Source of the DNA: Bryobacterales bacterium
GTDB taxonomy: Bacteria > Acidobacteriota > Terriglobia > Bryobacterales > Bryobacteraceae
Assembly (NCBI GenBank): GCA_003164075.1
Contig: PLRZ01000622.1
Location: forward strand, 1 to 7,194
DNA length: 7,194 bases
Direction: 5' to 3'
The position numbers and the translations under genes are program-made. Under the pieces are notes generated by a model, which did not search any database, was not told the origin of the DNA, and saw only the letters and a list, made by a program, of their open reading frames with translations. Below, piece by piece: positions 1 through 5,244 of the stretch (the stretch's first letter is position 1; the number at the start of each line of letters is the position of its first letter).

Positions 1-24
1 GACCTTGCCGGTTACCATGAAAGC

Positions 25-714
25 ATGCGATGGATTTCGTTGACGCTGGCCGCGGCGCTGGCATGCGCGCCCGTTCTGGCCAGTGATGAGAAGAATAAGA
101 CCGCCGAGAGACTGGACGATGCCGCCAGTCTGTTCTCCGAGGTGATGGGCACGCCCGACCGGGCGATTCCGCAGGGTCTTCTGAATAAGTCCTACTGCGT
201 GGTGTTAGTGCCCGGCCTGAAGAAAGCCGCCGTGATAGTAGGCGGTAAGTTCGGCCGCGGCTATGCCGTTTGCCGCGCCGCGGGAGGCGAAGGCTGGGGA
301 CCGCCGGCCGCCATCCGCATCGAAGGCGGCAGCATCGGGCCGCAGCTCGGCGTGTCGTCCACCGACGTGGTGCTGCTGATTATGAACGAAGGCGGAATGA
401 AGCGGCTCACCAGGAGTAAGTTCACGATTGGAGCCGAGGCCACGGCCGCCGCCGGGCCGGTAGGCCGCGACGCCGCTGCCCAGACCGATGCCTTCGTCAC
501 GGCGGAAATTCTCTCCTGGTCGCGATCCAAAGGCCTCTTCGCCGGGGCCTCGCTGGATGGCGCCACGCTGCGCAACGACATCGACGAGAACCAGGCCATG
601 TACGGGCAGAGGTGGAGCAGCAAGCAGATTCTGCCCAGCGGCGCCAGGCCCATTCCCGCCGCGAATAAGTTGCTGGAAGTGTTGAGTAAGTACTCGCCTC
701 GAAGGGTGGGGTAG
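25..714 (+). CDS. Secreted SYLF-domain (Ysc84/DUF500) lipid-binding-type protein
   Basis: The 229-residue product begins with a signal peptide: a short basic start, a hydrophobic stretch to about residue 17, and a likely cleavage after APVLA-19. The rest looks like a SYLF domain: a helical lead (about 25-50), then YCVVLVPGLKKAAVIVGGKFGRG (here split as YCVVLVPGLKK and AAVIVGGKFGRG), a GEGWGPPAAI segment near 88-97, IGPQLGVSSTDVVLLIMN, and a C-terminal GLFAGASLDGATL segment near 168-180 typical of the family. SYLF proteins bind phospholipids in eukaryotes; the role of bacterial secreted forms is poorly known, so only an envelope-associated lipid-binding role can be proposed. The frame is open to the left edge, so an earlier start is possible, but the ATG at 25 places the signal peptide correctly. 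No strong Shine-Dalgarno is visible. No lipobox fits Cys14 well. Confidence 0.88.
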   Translation: MRWISLTLAAALACAPVLASDEKNKTAERLDDAASLFSEVMGTPDRAIPQGLLNKSYCVVLVPGLKKAAVIVGGKFGRGYAVCRAAGGEGWGPPAAIRIEGGSIGPQLGVSSTDVVLLIMNEGGMKRLTRSKFTIGAEATAAAGPVGRDAAAQTDAFVTAEILSWSRSKGLFAGASLDGATLRNDIDENQAMYGQRWSSKQILPSGARPIPAANKLLEVLSKYSPRRVG

Positions 715-718
715 CGGG

Positions 719-868
719 GCGCTCAGCTACCGGTCTGCGACCAATCGCGATGTCGTCTCCCCCTGCCAGATCCGCACCGTAGTCCGCGAATTTCGCGACA
801 AGCTCTTCACCGATATCTTTCCCGGCCGTACCGAGGTTCCCAAGGCGCTCGTCTTTGCACGCGACGAC
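719..868 (+). pseudogene. hsdR: Internal fragment of type I restriction endonuclease subunit HsdR
   Basis: Reading from 719 in the frame that contains 767-769 gives about 50 residues including SPCQIRTVVREFRDKLFTDI and FPGRTEVPKALVFARDD. This is the linker region in the helicase part of HsdR, usually written QIRTVxxxFRDxLFTEIFPGRxxVPKTLxFAKDD in the family. HsdR proteins are about 800-1100 residues long, so only about 5 percent is left. There is no start codon for it and the frame runs out of homology at 868, where the sequence switches to hsdS in another frame. It starts a few bases after the stop of the SYLF gene, so the upstream deletion endpoint lies near 715-722. It cannot be functional. 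The identification rests on motif recognition by eye. Confidence 0.75.
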
Positions 869-930
869 AGATGGACTTCAGCAACACCGAGTTCGAACTG
901 TACCGCCTCTCCGAAGGCGACATCCTCCTG

Positions 931-952
931 AACGACAGAACTCCTGATGTCG
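931..952 (+). repeat. Left target duplication (AACGA) plus left terminal inverted repeat
   Basis: AACGA (931-935) is followed by the 17-base terminal repeat CAGAACTCCTGATGTCG (936-952). It is matched exactly by the other end of the element. An 8-base duplication CTGAACGA would also fit the flanks, because the right repeat ends in CTG. The second copy at 7115 also begins with CAG, so CAG belongs to the element and the 5-base reading is preferred. Confidence 0.88.
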
Positions 953-1150
953 TGGAATTTGCAGTGAGCCCGCAGGTGGGGCAGGCGGTGCTCGCCTGCC
1001 CTCGATCCTATTCGAACAGCGGGCCTGATTCAGTGCGGGCGGGCAGGCGGCACCGCCTGCCCCACCTGCGAAGCACTCGCCACCGAAAGGAATGGCTCAG
1101 CCCATTTTCCCCCGCCAGGCAGAAACTGCGGGGCGACATCAGGAGTTCTG
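936..1150. mobile_element. 215-bp MITE-like non-autonomous element with 17-bp TIRs
   Basis: The ends are perfect inverted repeats: CAGAACTCCTGATGTCG at 936-952 and its exact complement CGACATCAGGAGTTCTG at 1134-1150. The five bases AACGA occur immediately outside both ends (931-935 and 1151-1155), as expected for a target-site duplication. Deleting the element and one AACGA restores the hsdS reading frame residue by residue, which shows it was inserted. It has no credible gene and is too short to encode a transposase, so it would need one supplied in trans. The interior carries GC-rich inverted repeats (971-1070). A second copy starts at 7115 with the same terminal CAG but different flanking bases, which fixes the left boundary. 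The parent transposase family is not identified. Confidence 0.9.
971..1070. repeat. Nested GC-rich inverted repeats inside the element
   Basis: CGCAGGTGGGGCAGGCG at 971-987 is the perfect complement of CGCCTGCCCCACCTGCG at 1054-1070, a 17-bp pair separated by 66 bases. Each arm also forms a local hairpin: GGGCAGGCG/CGCCTGCCC around a GTGCT loop (979-1001), and GGGCAGGCGG/CCGCCTGCCC (1041-1062) with almost no loop. The sequence can therefore fold as one long stem or two small hairpins. In the copy at 7115 the two hairpins are collapsed into one. Confidence 0.85.
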
Positions 1151-1155
1151 AACGA
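1134..1155 (+). repeat. Right terminal inverted repeat plus right target duplication (AACGA)
   Basis: CGACATCAGGAGTTCTG (1134-1150) is the exact reverse complement of the left end, followed by AACGA (1151-1155). The hsdS coding sequence resumes from the duplication. Confidence 0.88.
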
Positions 1156-1662
1156 GGGCCAAAGTCTGGAATTAGTGGGAAGGCCAGCTATTTACCGCGG
1201 CGAGATTCCAGACTGCTGCTTCCAAAATACGCTTATCCGCTTTCGCGCGGTGCCCGACGTGATTCCGGAGTATGCACTCTTCGTCTTTCGGGCGTGGCTC
1301 CGCTCGGGCGCGTTCCGAAAGATCGCGCGCTGGACTACCACGATGGCGCACCTCGGGGCTGAACGCTTCGCAGCGATGCAGTTTCCATGGCGCCCGATCG
1401 AGAGTCAACGGCGCATAGTCGAACACCTTGAAGCGTCCCTCTCCTCGGTGGCGCACCTGCGCGCCGAGGTCGAACGCACTCTCGTCCGGGCCGCTCGTCT
1501 TCGGCAAGCCATCCTCCAAGAAGCTTTCGAAGGCAAGCTAGTCCCGCAAGACCCCAACGACGAGCCTGCTGCAATCCTCCTTGAACGCATCCGCGCGATC
1601 CCGCCCGCTGGAAGGCGGAAGACGCCTGTCTCAGGCCGCACCAAACTGCTACCCTCAAGAAT

Positions 1663-1983
1663 ATGACCGTCGTCATAACCTCCAAGGACGAACTGATCGT
1701 GCCTCGCAGCGTGCGTCGCAGGGCCGGAATCAAGACGGGAGACCGTGTGGAGTTCAAGGTCTCCGGCGGCGTCATCAACATCGTCCCGAAGCTGCCGTCC
1801 GCCGATGACGAATACACACCGGCGCAGCGGAAGGTCATCAATGCCCGTCTGAAACTGTCGCTGGAAGATGTGAAAAAAGGCCGCACGTCCGGCCCGTTCG
1901 ATACCGCGGCCGAGATGGCCGCCGCCCTCAATCGGGAGATCCGGAAAATGTCCCCGCGCAAGCCCAAGCCGCGGTCTCGATGA
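1663..1983 (+). CDS. AbrB/MazE-type antitoxin (swapped-hairpin DNA-binding protein)
   Basis: The 106-residue product has an N-terminal AbrB/MazE/SpoVT swapped-hairpin domain at about residues 1-43: a strand MTVVITSKDELIVP, the basic helix SVRRRAGIKTGDRVEF, then VSGGVINIVPK. In the usual form the family reads K-x-Q-[VI]-x-[IL]-P-x-x-[VI]-R. Its C-terminal half (about 45-106) is charged and likely to be the unfolded part that wraps and neutralises the toxin. The start ATG overlaps the stop of the hsdS remnant and its own stop overlaps the toxin start, ATGA in both cases, so translation is probably coupled. It most likely represses its own operon, but no promoter was found directly upstream; transcription would have to start within or before the hsdS remnant. 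The gene looks intact. Confidence 0.85.
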   Translation: MTVVITSKDELIVPRSVRRRAGIKTGDRVEFKVSGGVINIVPKLPSADDEYTPAQRKVINARLKLSLEDVKKGRTSGPFDTAAEMAAALNREIRKMSPRKPKPRSR

Positions 1984-2228
1984 AGCTCAACTTTTCCAGC
2001 CCGCGGGTTGCTGCCGCCCTCAAAGACGCGCCGCTCACAATCAGGAGGGCGTTTTATAAGCAAGCCGCATTGCTCGCCGGGAATCTTCACCACCCCTCTC
2101 TGCGCGCCAAGAAGTACGACGAGGCCAACGATATTTGGCAAGCCCGCGTCAACCGCGACTGGAGATTCTACTTCGTGATCGTCGACGACGCCTACGTCAT
2201 TCTGGATGTCATCCCTCACCCCAAATAA
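1980..2228 (+). CDS. RelE/ParE-family toxin
   Basis: The 82-residue product is the usual size for a RelE/ParE-fold toxin. It shows an N-terminal helical half rich in Ala/Leu/Lys, then a LRAKKYDEANDIWQAR segment (41-56) and the core strands VNRDWRFYFVIVDDAYVILDVIPH (residues about 57-80). The arginines and aromatic residues of the VNRDWRFYF strand are in the position of the family's RNA-contacting residues. RelE members cleave mRNA on the ribosome; ParE members act on gyrase; which applies here cannot be read from the sequence. It starts on the last bases of the antitoxin gene (ATGA overlap 1980-1983), the standard antitoxin-first order. An AbrB-type antitoxin with a RelE-fold toxin is a mixed pairing. 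No frameshift or stop is seen, so it is probably active or recently so. Confidence 0.82.
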   Translation: MKLNFSSPRVAAALKDAPLTIRRAFYKQAALLAGNLHHPSLRAKKYDEANDIWQARVNRDWRFYFVIVDDAYVILDVIPHPK

Positions 2229-2251
2229 GCAGCCCTTCCAGGTCGCAACCG

Positions 2252-2338
2252 ATGTCCTCTCCCGCCCCCAATCTCGTCAACAAAGTCTGGAACTACTGCA
2301 ACCTGCTCCGCGATGACGGTGTTTCCTACGGCGACTAG
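2252..2338 (+). pseudogene. hsdM: 5' stub of type I DNA methyltransferase subunit HsdM
   Basis: The ATG at 2252 opens a 28-codon frame whose residues 7-28 read NLVNKVWNYCNLL then RDDGVSYGD, ending in TAG. This is the very N-terminus of HsdM, where the family typically has KLWNYCNxLRDDGxSYGDYxEQLTxLLFLKM. Homology stops at the Tyr codon: the sequence GGCGACTA continues as G instead of C or T, giving a stop at once. HsdM is normally about 500 residues, so over 90 percent has been lost. It begins 23 bp after the toxin stop and was likely in the same operon. No trace of the HsdM catalytic motifs (NPPY) was found downstream to 2460. Confidence 0.8.
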
Positions 2339-2470
2339 CCCAGATAGCGGCAGATCTCGCGACGCCGGAAAGCGGCGCCGGCAAGGACCCGAGCGCCTAG
2401 CTTCCTTCCAAACAAAACCGCCTTCCAAGCATCGTCAGTACTTATCCAGACTTTTCAGCGTATGATAACG

Positions 2471-2477
2471 AAAGGAG
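2471..2477 (+). promoter_or_regulatory. Ribosome binding site AAAGGAG for the coiled-coil protein
   Basis: AAAGGAG lies five bases before the ATG at 2483. It falls inside the frame opened by the earlier ATG at 2462, which has no comparable site, so the start at 2483 is preferred. Confidence 0.6.
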
Positions 2478-2482
2478 CACCG

Positions 2483-2848
2483 ATGGAAATCGACCGCGCC
2501 GCGCCGGCAACCCAGGGCGACCTGCTGGACCTGAAGGGTGAACTGAAGGGTGACCTGCTGGACCTGAAAGGTGAACTGAAGGGCGACCTGCTGGACCTGA
2601 AGTACGAACTGAAGCAGGACATCGCCATGATCCGTTCGGAGATGCAGCACACGTTCGACGCCCTCATCGAGCGCATGGCCGACAACCAAACGGAGCTGCT
2701 CAAGGCATTCTACGGCTTCGCCACATCCACGGATGTCAAGCTCAAGGATGGCGAGCAGTCCGACGCTATGCTCCGCCAGCGGCTCTCCACGGTTGAATCC
2801 CGTCTCCTCGAAGTGGAGAAGCGTCTGAATATGCCTCCCGCTGCATAA
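2483..2848 (+). CDS. Small coiled-coil protein with three 11-residue repeats, unknown function
   Basis: Starting at 2483 the product is 121 residues, highly charged, with no signal peptide or membrane segment. After a short N-terminus (MEIDRAAPATQ) come three copies of GDLLDLKGELK (the third ends YELK), an 11-residue hendecad pattern that predicts a continuous coiled coil with leucines on one face. The helix goes on with DIAMIRSEMQHTFDALIERM, then a break near GFATSTD, and a second heptad-like helix from about residue 89 (LRQRLSTVESRLLEVEKRLN). It resembles generic coiled-coil proteins such as DUF1640-like or phage-type helpers, but I do not recognise a family. It may be an oligomerisation or scaffold protein. 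It is transcribed towards the EamA gene, with 28 bp between the two stops. An earlier ATG at 2462 would add seven residues. Confidence 0.72.
   Translation: MEIDRAAPATQGDLLDLKGELKGDLLDLKGELKGDLLDLKYELKQDIAMIRSEMQHTFDALIERMADNQTELLKAFYGFATSTDVKLKDGEQSDAMLRQRLSTVESRLLEVEKRLNMPPAA
2516..2614 (+). repeat. Three tandem 33-bp repeats coding for the coiled coil
   Basis: Units lie at 2516-2548, 2549-2581 and 2582-2614, each encoding GDLLDLKxELK. Units 1 and 2 differ at only two bases, both silent; unit 3 differs from unit 1 at three adjacent bases (GGT to TAC, Gly to Tyr). This near-identity points to recent tandem duplication and likely copy-number variation between strains. Confidence 0.9.
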
Positions 2849-2876
2849 TCTAGCCGATCGCAACTTCAATAATCCC

Positions 2877-3296
2877 TCAATCCAGCGCAATCGTAATAGC
2901 CCCCGCGGCGATCAGCAGCACGCCCACGCCTTTGCCCCAGGTCAGCTTCTCGCCGAGGAACGCGGTGGCCAGCAGGATCACAAACACCACGCTCAGCTTG
3001 TCCACGGGCGCCACGCGCGACGCTTCCCCCACCTGCAGCGCGTGAAAATAGCACAGCCACGACAACCCCGTCGCCACGCCCGACAAGCCCAGAAACAGCC
3101 ACGTCTTCGTAGTGAAAGGCTGGAACGGCGCCGCAGTCCTGGTGGTCAGCGCCAACAGCCAGACGAACACCACCACCACTGAAGTACGCACCGCGGTCGC
3201 CAGGTTGGCGTCCACTCCGGCGACTCCCTTCTTCGCCAGAATGGCGGTGAACGCCGCGAAAACGGCGGAAAGCAGCGACCAGACAAGCCACGTCAT
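2877..3296 (-). CDS. EamA-family (drug/metabolite transporter superfamily) small permease
   Basis: The product from the ATG at 3296 is 139 residues and forms one EamA domain with about five membrane helices: residues about 3-22, 31-50, 66-86, 91-110 and 118-138. Recognisable family segments are FAAFTAILAKKGV near the start, NLATAVRT, LSWLCYFHALQVGEASRVAP, the DKLSVVFVILLA helix and AFLGEKLTWGKGVG. Two-domain DMT exporters are about 300 residues, so this single-domain form would have to work as a dimer; it is a common standalone size rather than a truncation. The substrate cannot be read. An in-frame TTG at 3305 would add three residues; the ATG fits family N-termini better. It is the last gene of the minus-strand cluster, 27 bp after the MFS gene stop. 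Confidence 0.86.
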   Translation of the reverse strand: MTWLVWSLLSAVFAAFTAILAKKGVAGVDANLATAVRTSVVVVFVWLLALTTRTAAPFQPFTTKTWLFLGLSGVATGLSWLCYFHALQVGEASRVAPVDKLSVVFVILLATAFLGEKLTWGKGVGVLLIAAGAITIALD

Positions 3297-3323
3297 GACG
3301 TCCAAGCTATCACGCCTGGACTC

Positions 3324-4508
3324 TTACGCGGCGGCGGCAGCGGCCGCTTCGGCCAACGGCGCGCGCAATCGGAAGAACATGACAGCGGCCGCCAATTGCG
3401 CCACTACTCCGAACACCACCAGCGCCATCACCGAGTGGTCGTAGAGCAGCCCCATGGTGGCGCTTCCCAAAAACCACATGATGCCGTAGACCCCGTTGAA
3501 GGCGCCGAAAGCGGCGCCGCGCTTGTTCATGGAGACCACCTGCGCGATGCCCGACCGCAGGGAGGCGTCCTGCGCGCCCATGCCGATCGCCCAGCAGGCC
3601 ACACTGGCGACCGCCGCCGCCGGCCCGCCCAGGAATCCCAGTGGCAGACCCACCAGCGAGAACAGGATGCCCAACGAGAGTATCACGATCCCGAAGCGGT
3701 CGAACAGCTTCCCCAGGACCAGCGCGGCCAGCCCGTTCACACCCATGGCGCCCGCGAACAGGAGCGGAATCACCGCCGGCTTGGCCAGTGCGGTGGCCTG
3801 GAAATGGTATCCCAGCAGCGGGAAGTCCACAAAGCCCAGGGCCAGCACGCCCGCGGCTGCCACATACATCCAGAAAACTTTGGGCAACGGCTTGTTCTGC
3901 ACCTGCCGCGGAGTGGCCTGGCCCGCTTGCGGATAGACCAGGCGCGCCACCAGCAGAGCGATCAGCGCCCCCGCCGCGGGAAACGCCAGCCGCAGAAATG
4001 CCGGGCCGAAATGCTGCGACCGCATCACCGCGTCGGCCATCAGCAGCGGACCCAGCACGGCGCCGGTCTGATCCATGGCGGCATGCACGCCGAATCCCCA
4101 GCCGTGGCCGATCTTGCCGGTGGCCTCGGAGAGCAGCACATCGCGCGCCGGCCCGCGCAGGCTCTTGCCGGTGCGCTCCACCACTACCAGCAGCGCCGCC
4201 ATTTTCCAGTTGCCGGCGAAAGCCATGGCCGGCACCACCACCAGGTTTAAGACGTAGCCGCAGATGGCCACGGTCCAATAGGCCCGCGTGCGGTCCACCA
4301 ACCGGCCCGAAAAAAAGCGCAAGCTGGCGGCAATCATCTCACCCAGCCCGGCGATCATTCCCACGGCGGCGGCACTGGCGCCCAGATCCTTCAGGAAGGG
4401 ACCGATGATGCTGTATGCCCCTTCGTAGGTCATGTCCGCGAACAGACTGACCACTCCCAGGCAGACGATGAAGCGGAGCGCGCTAGCGCGTTCCTCTTTG
4501 GAGGCCAT
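3324..4508 (-). CDS. Major facilitator superfamily (MFS) permease
   Basis: The 394-residue product has the length and hydrophobic pattern of a 12-helix MFS transporter. TM1 includes LFADMTYEGAYSIIGPFL (about 22-39) with acidic D25 and E29. The loop between helices 2 and 3 holds a motif-A version GRLVDRTRAYW (68-78). A second signature, RTGKSLRGPARDVLL, lies at about 112-126. The second half repeats the pattern, with GKLFDRFG near 262-269. Proteins beginning LFADMTYEGA form a family of bacterial permeases of unassigned substrate; efflux of a small solute is an inference only. The C-terminus is a run of alanines after AEAA, coded by GC-rich triplets. It begins 19 bp after the GDT1 gene, with AAGGTA about nine bases before the ATG as a modest ribosome site. 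Confidence 0.88.
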   Translation of the reverse strand: MASKEERASALRFIVCLGVVSLFADMTYEGAYSIIGPFLKDLGASAAAVGMIAGLGEMIAASLRFFSGRLVDRTRAYWTVAICGYVLNLVVVPAMAFAGNWKMAALLVVVERTGKSLRGPARDVLLSEATGKIGHGWGFGVHAAMDQTGAVLGPLLMADAVMRSQHFGPAFLRLAFPAAGALIALLVARLVYPQAGQATPRQVQNKPLPKVFWMYVAAAGVLALGFVDFPLLGYHFQATALAKPAVIPLLFAGAMGVNGLAALVLGKLFDRFGIVILSLGILFSLVGLPLGFLGGPAAAVASVACWAIGMGAQDASLRSGIAQVVSMNKRGAAFGAFNGVYGIMWFLGSATMGLLYDHSVMALVVFGVVAQLAAAVMFFRLRAPLAEAAAAAAA

Positions 4509-4527
4509 GAATTTTGTACCTTATCGC

Positions 4528-5148
4528 TTACCGGACGAAACGCAAAAGCAGAGCGGGCGTCTCCGGCCTGTCGAACAGCGTTTCGCACACCGAAAGTATT
4601 CCCAAAATCAGCAGCACCCCCACCGCCGCGTAGCGGATGGTCCGGGGAGCGAAGTGCGCCTGAATCCAGCCGCGGACACTGGCGCCCACGGAGGCCGCGA
4701 GAGCACCCTTGGTGACCATGGCCAACACCGCGCCCACCCACACCGCCAACGGAGCGGCGTATTTGGCAGCCAGGGTGGCGGCTGTGATCTGGCCTACGTC
4801 GCCCCACTCGGAGAAGAAAATGGCCGCGAAGGAAACCAGCATCGCGCGGTGAACGGGGTACTCTTTGGGCTTCACTTCGCGCTTATCCGGCTTGCGCCAA
4901 AGCACCACGGCGATGGCGAAGAAGTTGATCGCCGTGATGGTGGCCACCAGCCACGAAGGCAAGGTGGAGATGGCCTTGCCCACCATCACCGCCACTCCCA
5001 TTTTCAACATGAAGGCCAGCGCCATCCCGCACAGGATCGGCACCCAGCGGTATCGCGTGGCCAGCACGCCCGTGGTGTAAAGCAATTTGTCGCCTACGAT
5101 CTCGGCGAGAAACACCGTGCCATACGCGGCCAGCACAATTGGAAGCAT
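4528..5148 (-). CDS. TMEM165/GDT1 (UPF0016) family cation transporter, probable Mn2+ exporter
   Basis: The 206-residue, six-helix product has two homologous halves, each carrying the acidic family motif. The first is AEIVGDKL, with E16, G19, D20 and K21; the second is SEWGDVGQ, with E114, G116 and D117. Canonical motifs read E-x-G-D-[KR]-[ST]; the extra residue in the first and V-G-Q in the second mark a bacterial variant, so metal specificity is less certain. Characterised members export Mn2+ from bacteria or exchange Ca2+/Mn2+ for protons in eukaryotes. The halves are joined by a basic loop (RKPDKREVKPKEY, 85-97). GGGAGAGG lies about 12 bases before the ATG, a slightly long spacing. No Mn2+ riboswitch of the yybP-ykoY kind is evident in the 96 bp upstream. 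Confidence 0.88.
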   Translation of the reverse strand: MLPIVLAAYGTVFLAEIVGDKLLYTTGVLATRYRWVPILCGMALAFMLKMGVAVMVGKAISTLPSWLVATITAINFFAIAVVLWRKPDKREVKPKEYPVHRAMLVSFAAIFFSEWGDVGQITAATLAAKYAAPLAVWVGAVLAMVTKGALAASVGASVRGWIQAHFAPRTIRYAAVGVLLILGILSVCETLFDRPETPALLLRFVR

Positions 5149-5222
5149 TGGACCCGAAAACCTCTCCCATTCCTGAAGTAATTCGCAGTATATAACAGGC
5201 GCCGCGGCCGGCAGTGGATCGA

Positions 5223-5237
5223 ACTACCGCCGGTAGT
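5223..5237. repeat. 15-bp inverted repeat ACTACCG-C-CGGTAGT
   Basis: Seven-base perfect arms around one base lie between the stop of the thioredoxin-like gene (5245) and the start of the GDT1 gene (5148). It may be an operator or part of a stem at the end of the upstream transcript. There is no T-run on either side for an intrinsic terminator. Function is unknown. Confidence 0.45.
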
Positions 5238-5244
5238 AACCGGG

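Larger units (their letters stand above)
871..1666 (+). pseudogene. hsdS: 3' half of type I restriction specificity subunit HsdS, split by an insertion
   Basis: HsdS recognises the DNA target for a type I restriction-modification complex. Before the insertion (871-935) the reading is MDFSNTEFELYRLSEGDILLN; after it (from 1151) it continues NEGQSLELVGRPAIYRGEIP. Joining 935 to 1156 gives one open frame of 191 codons plus stop. It holds the second target-recognition domain (GDILLNEGQS, VGRPAIYRGE, CCFQNTLIRFR) and the conserved C-terminal repeat: MAHLGAERF, the P-I-E-S-Q-RRIVEHLE segment, a long helix rich in Leu/Ala/Arg, then the AILQEAFEGKLVPQDPNDEPA motif. Full HsdS is about 400-450 residues, so the N-terminal domain is missing, lost together with most of hsdR. 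The 215-bp element breaks what remained; the + strand frame from 1175 is only the tail. The stop (1664-1666) overlaps the ATG of the next gene by four bases (ATGA), as in an operon. Confidence 0.88.

Noticed and set aside
871..1362. 163-codon + strand frame as a single gene
   Set aside because: Only the first 22 residues are HsdS-like; from 936 it reads through the inserted element and then the wrong frame of hsdS.
1335..2219. Long open frame on the minus strand (294 codons)
   Set aside because: It is antisense to the hsdS tail, antitoxin and toxin genes, is low-complexity and Arg-rich, and shows no recognisable domain; the + strand genes explain the region.
2461..2466. TATGAT as a -10 box for the coiled-coil gene
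   Set aside because: Transcription from it would start at about the ribosome binding site (2471-2477), and no -35 is seen at 17 bp.
3396..4408. Long + strand open frames across the MFS gene
   Set aside because: They are rich in His, Arg, Gln and Pro as expected from the reverse of a GC-rich membrane protein gene; no domain is visible.
5149..5244. Mn2+ riboswitch (yybP-ykoY type) ahead of the GDT1 gene
   Set aside because: The region is only 96 bp and I could not find the conserved loops or a paired P1 stem; a covariance-model search would decide.
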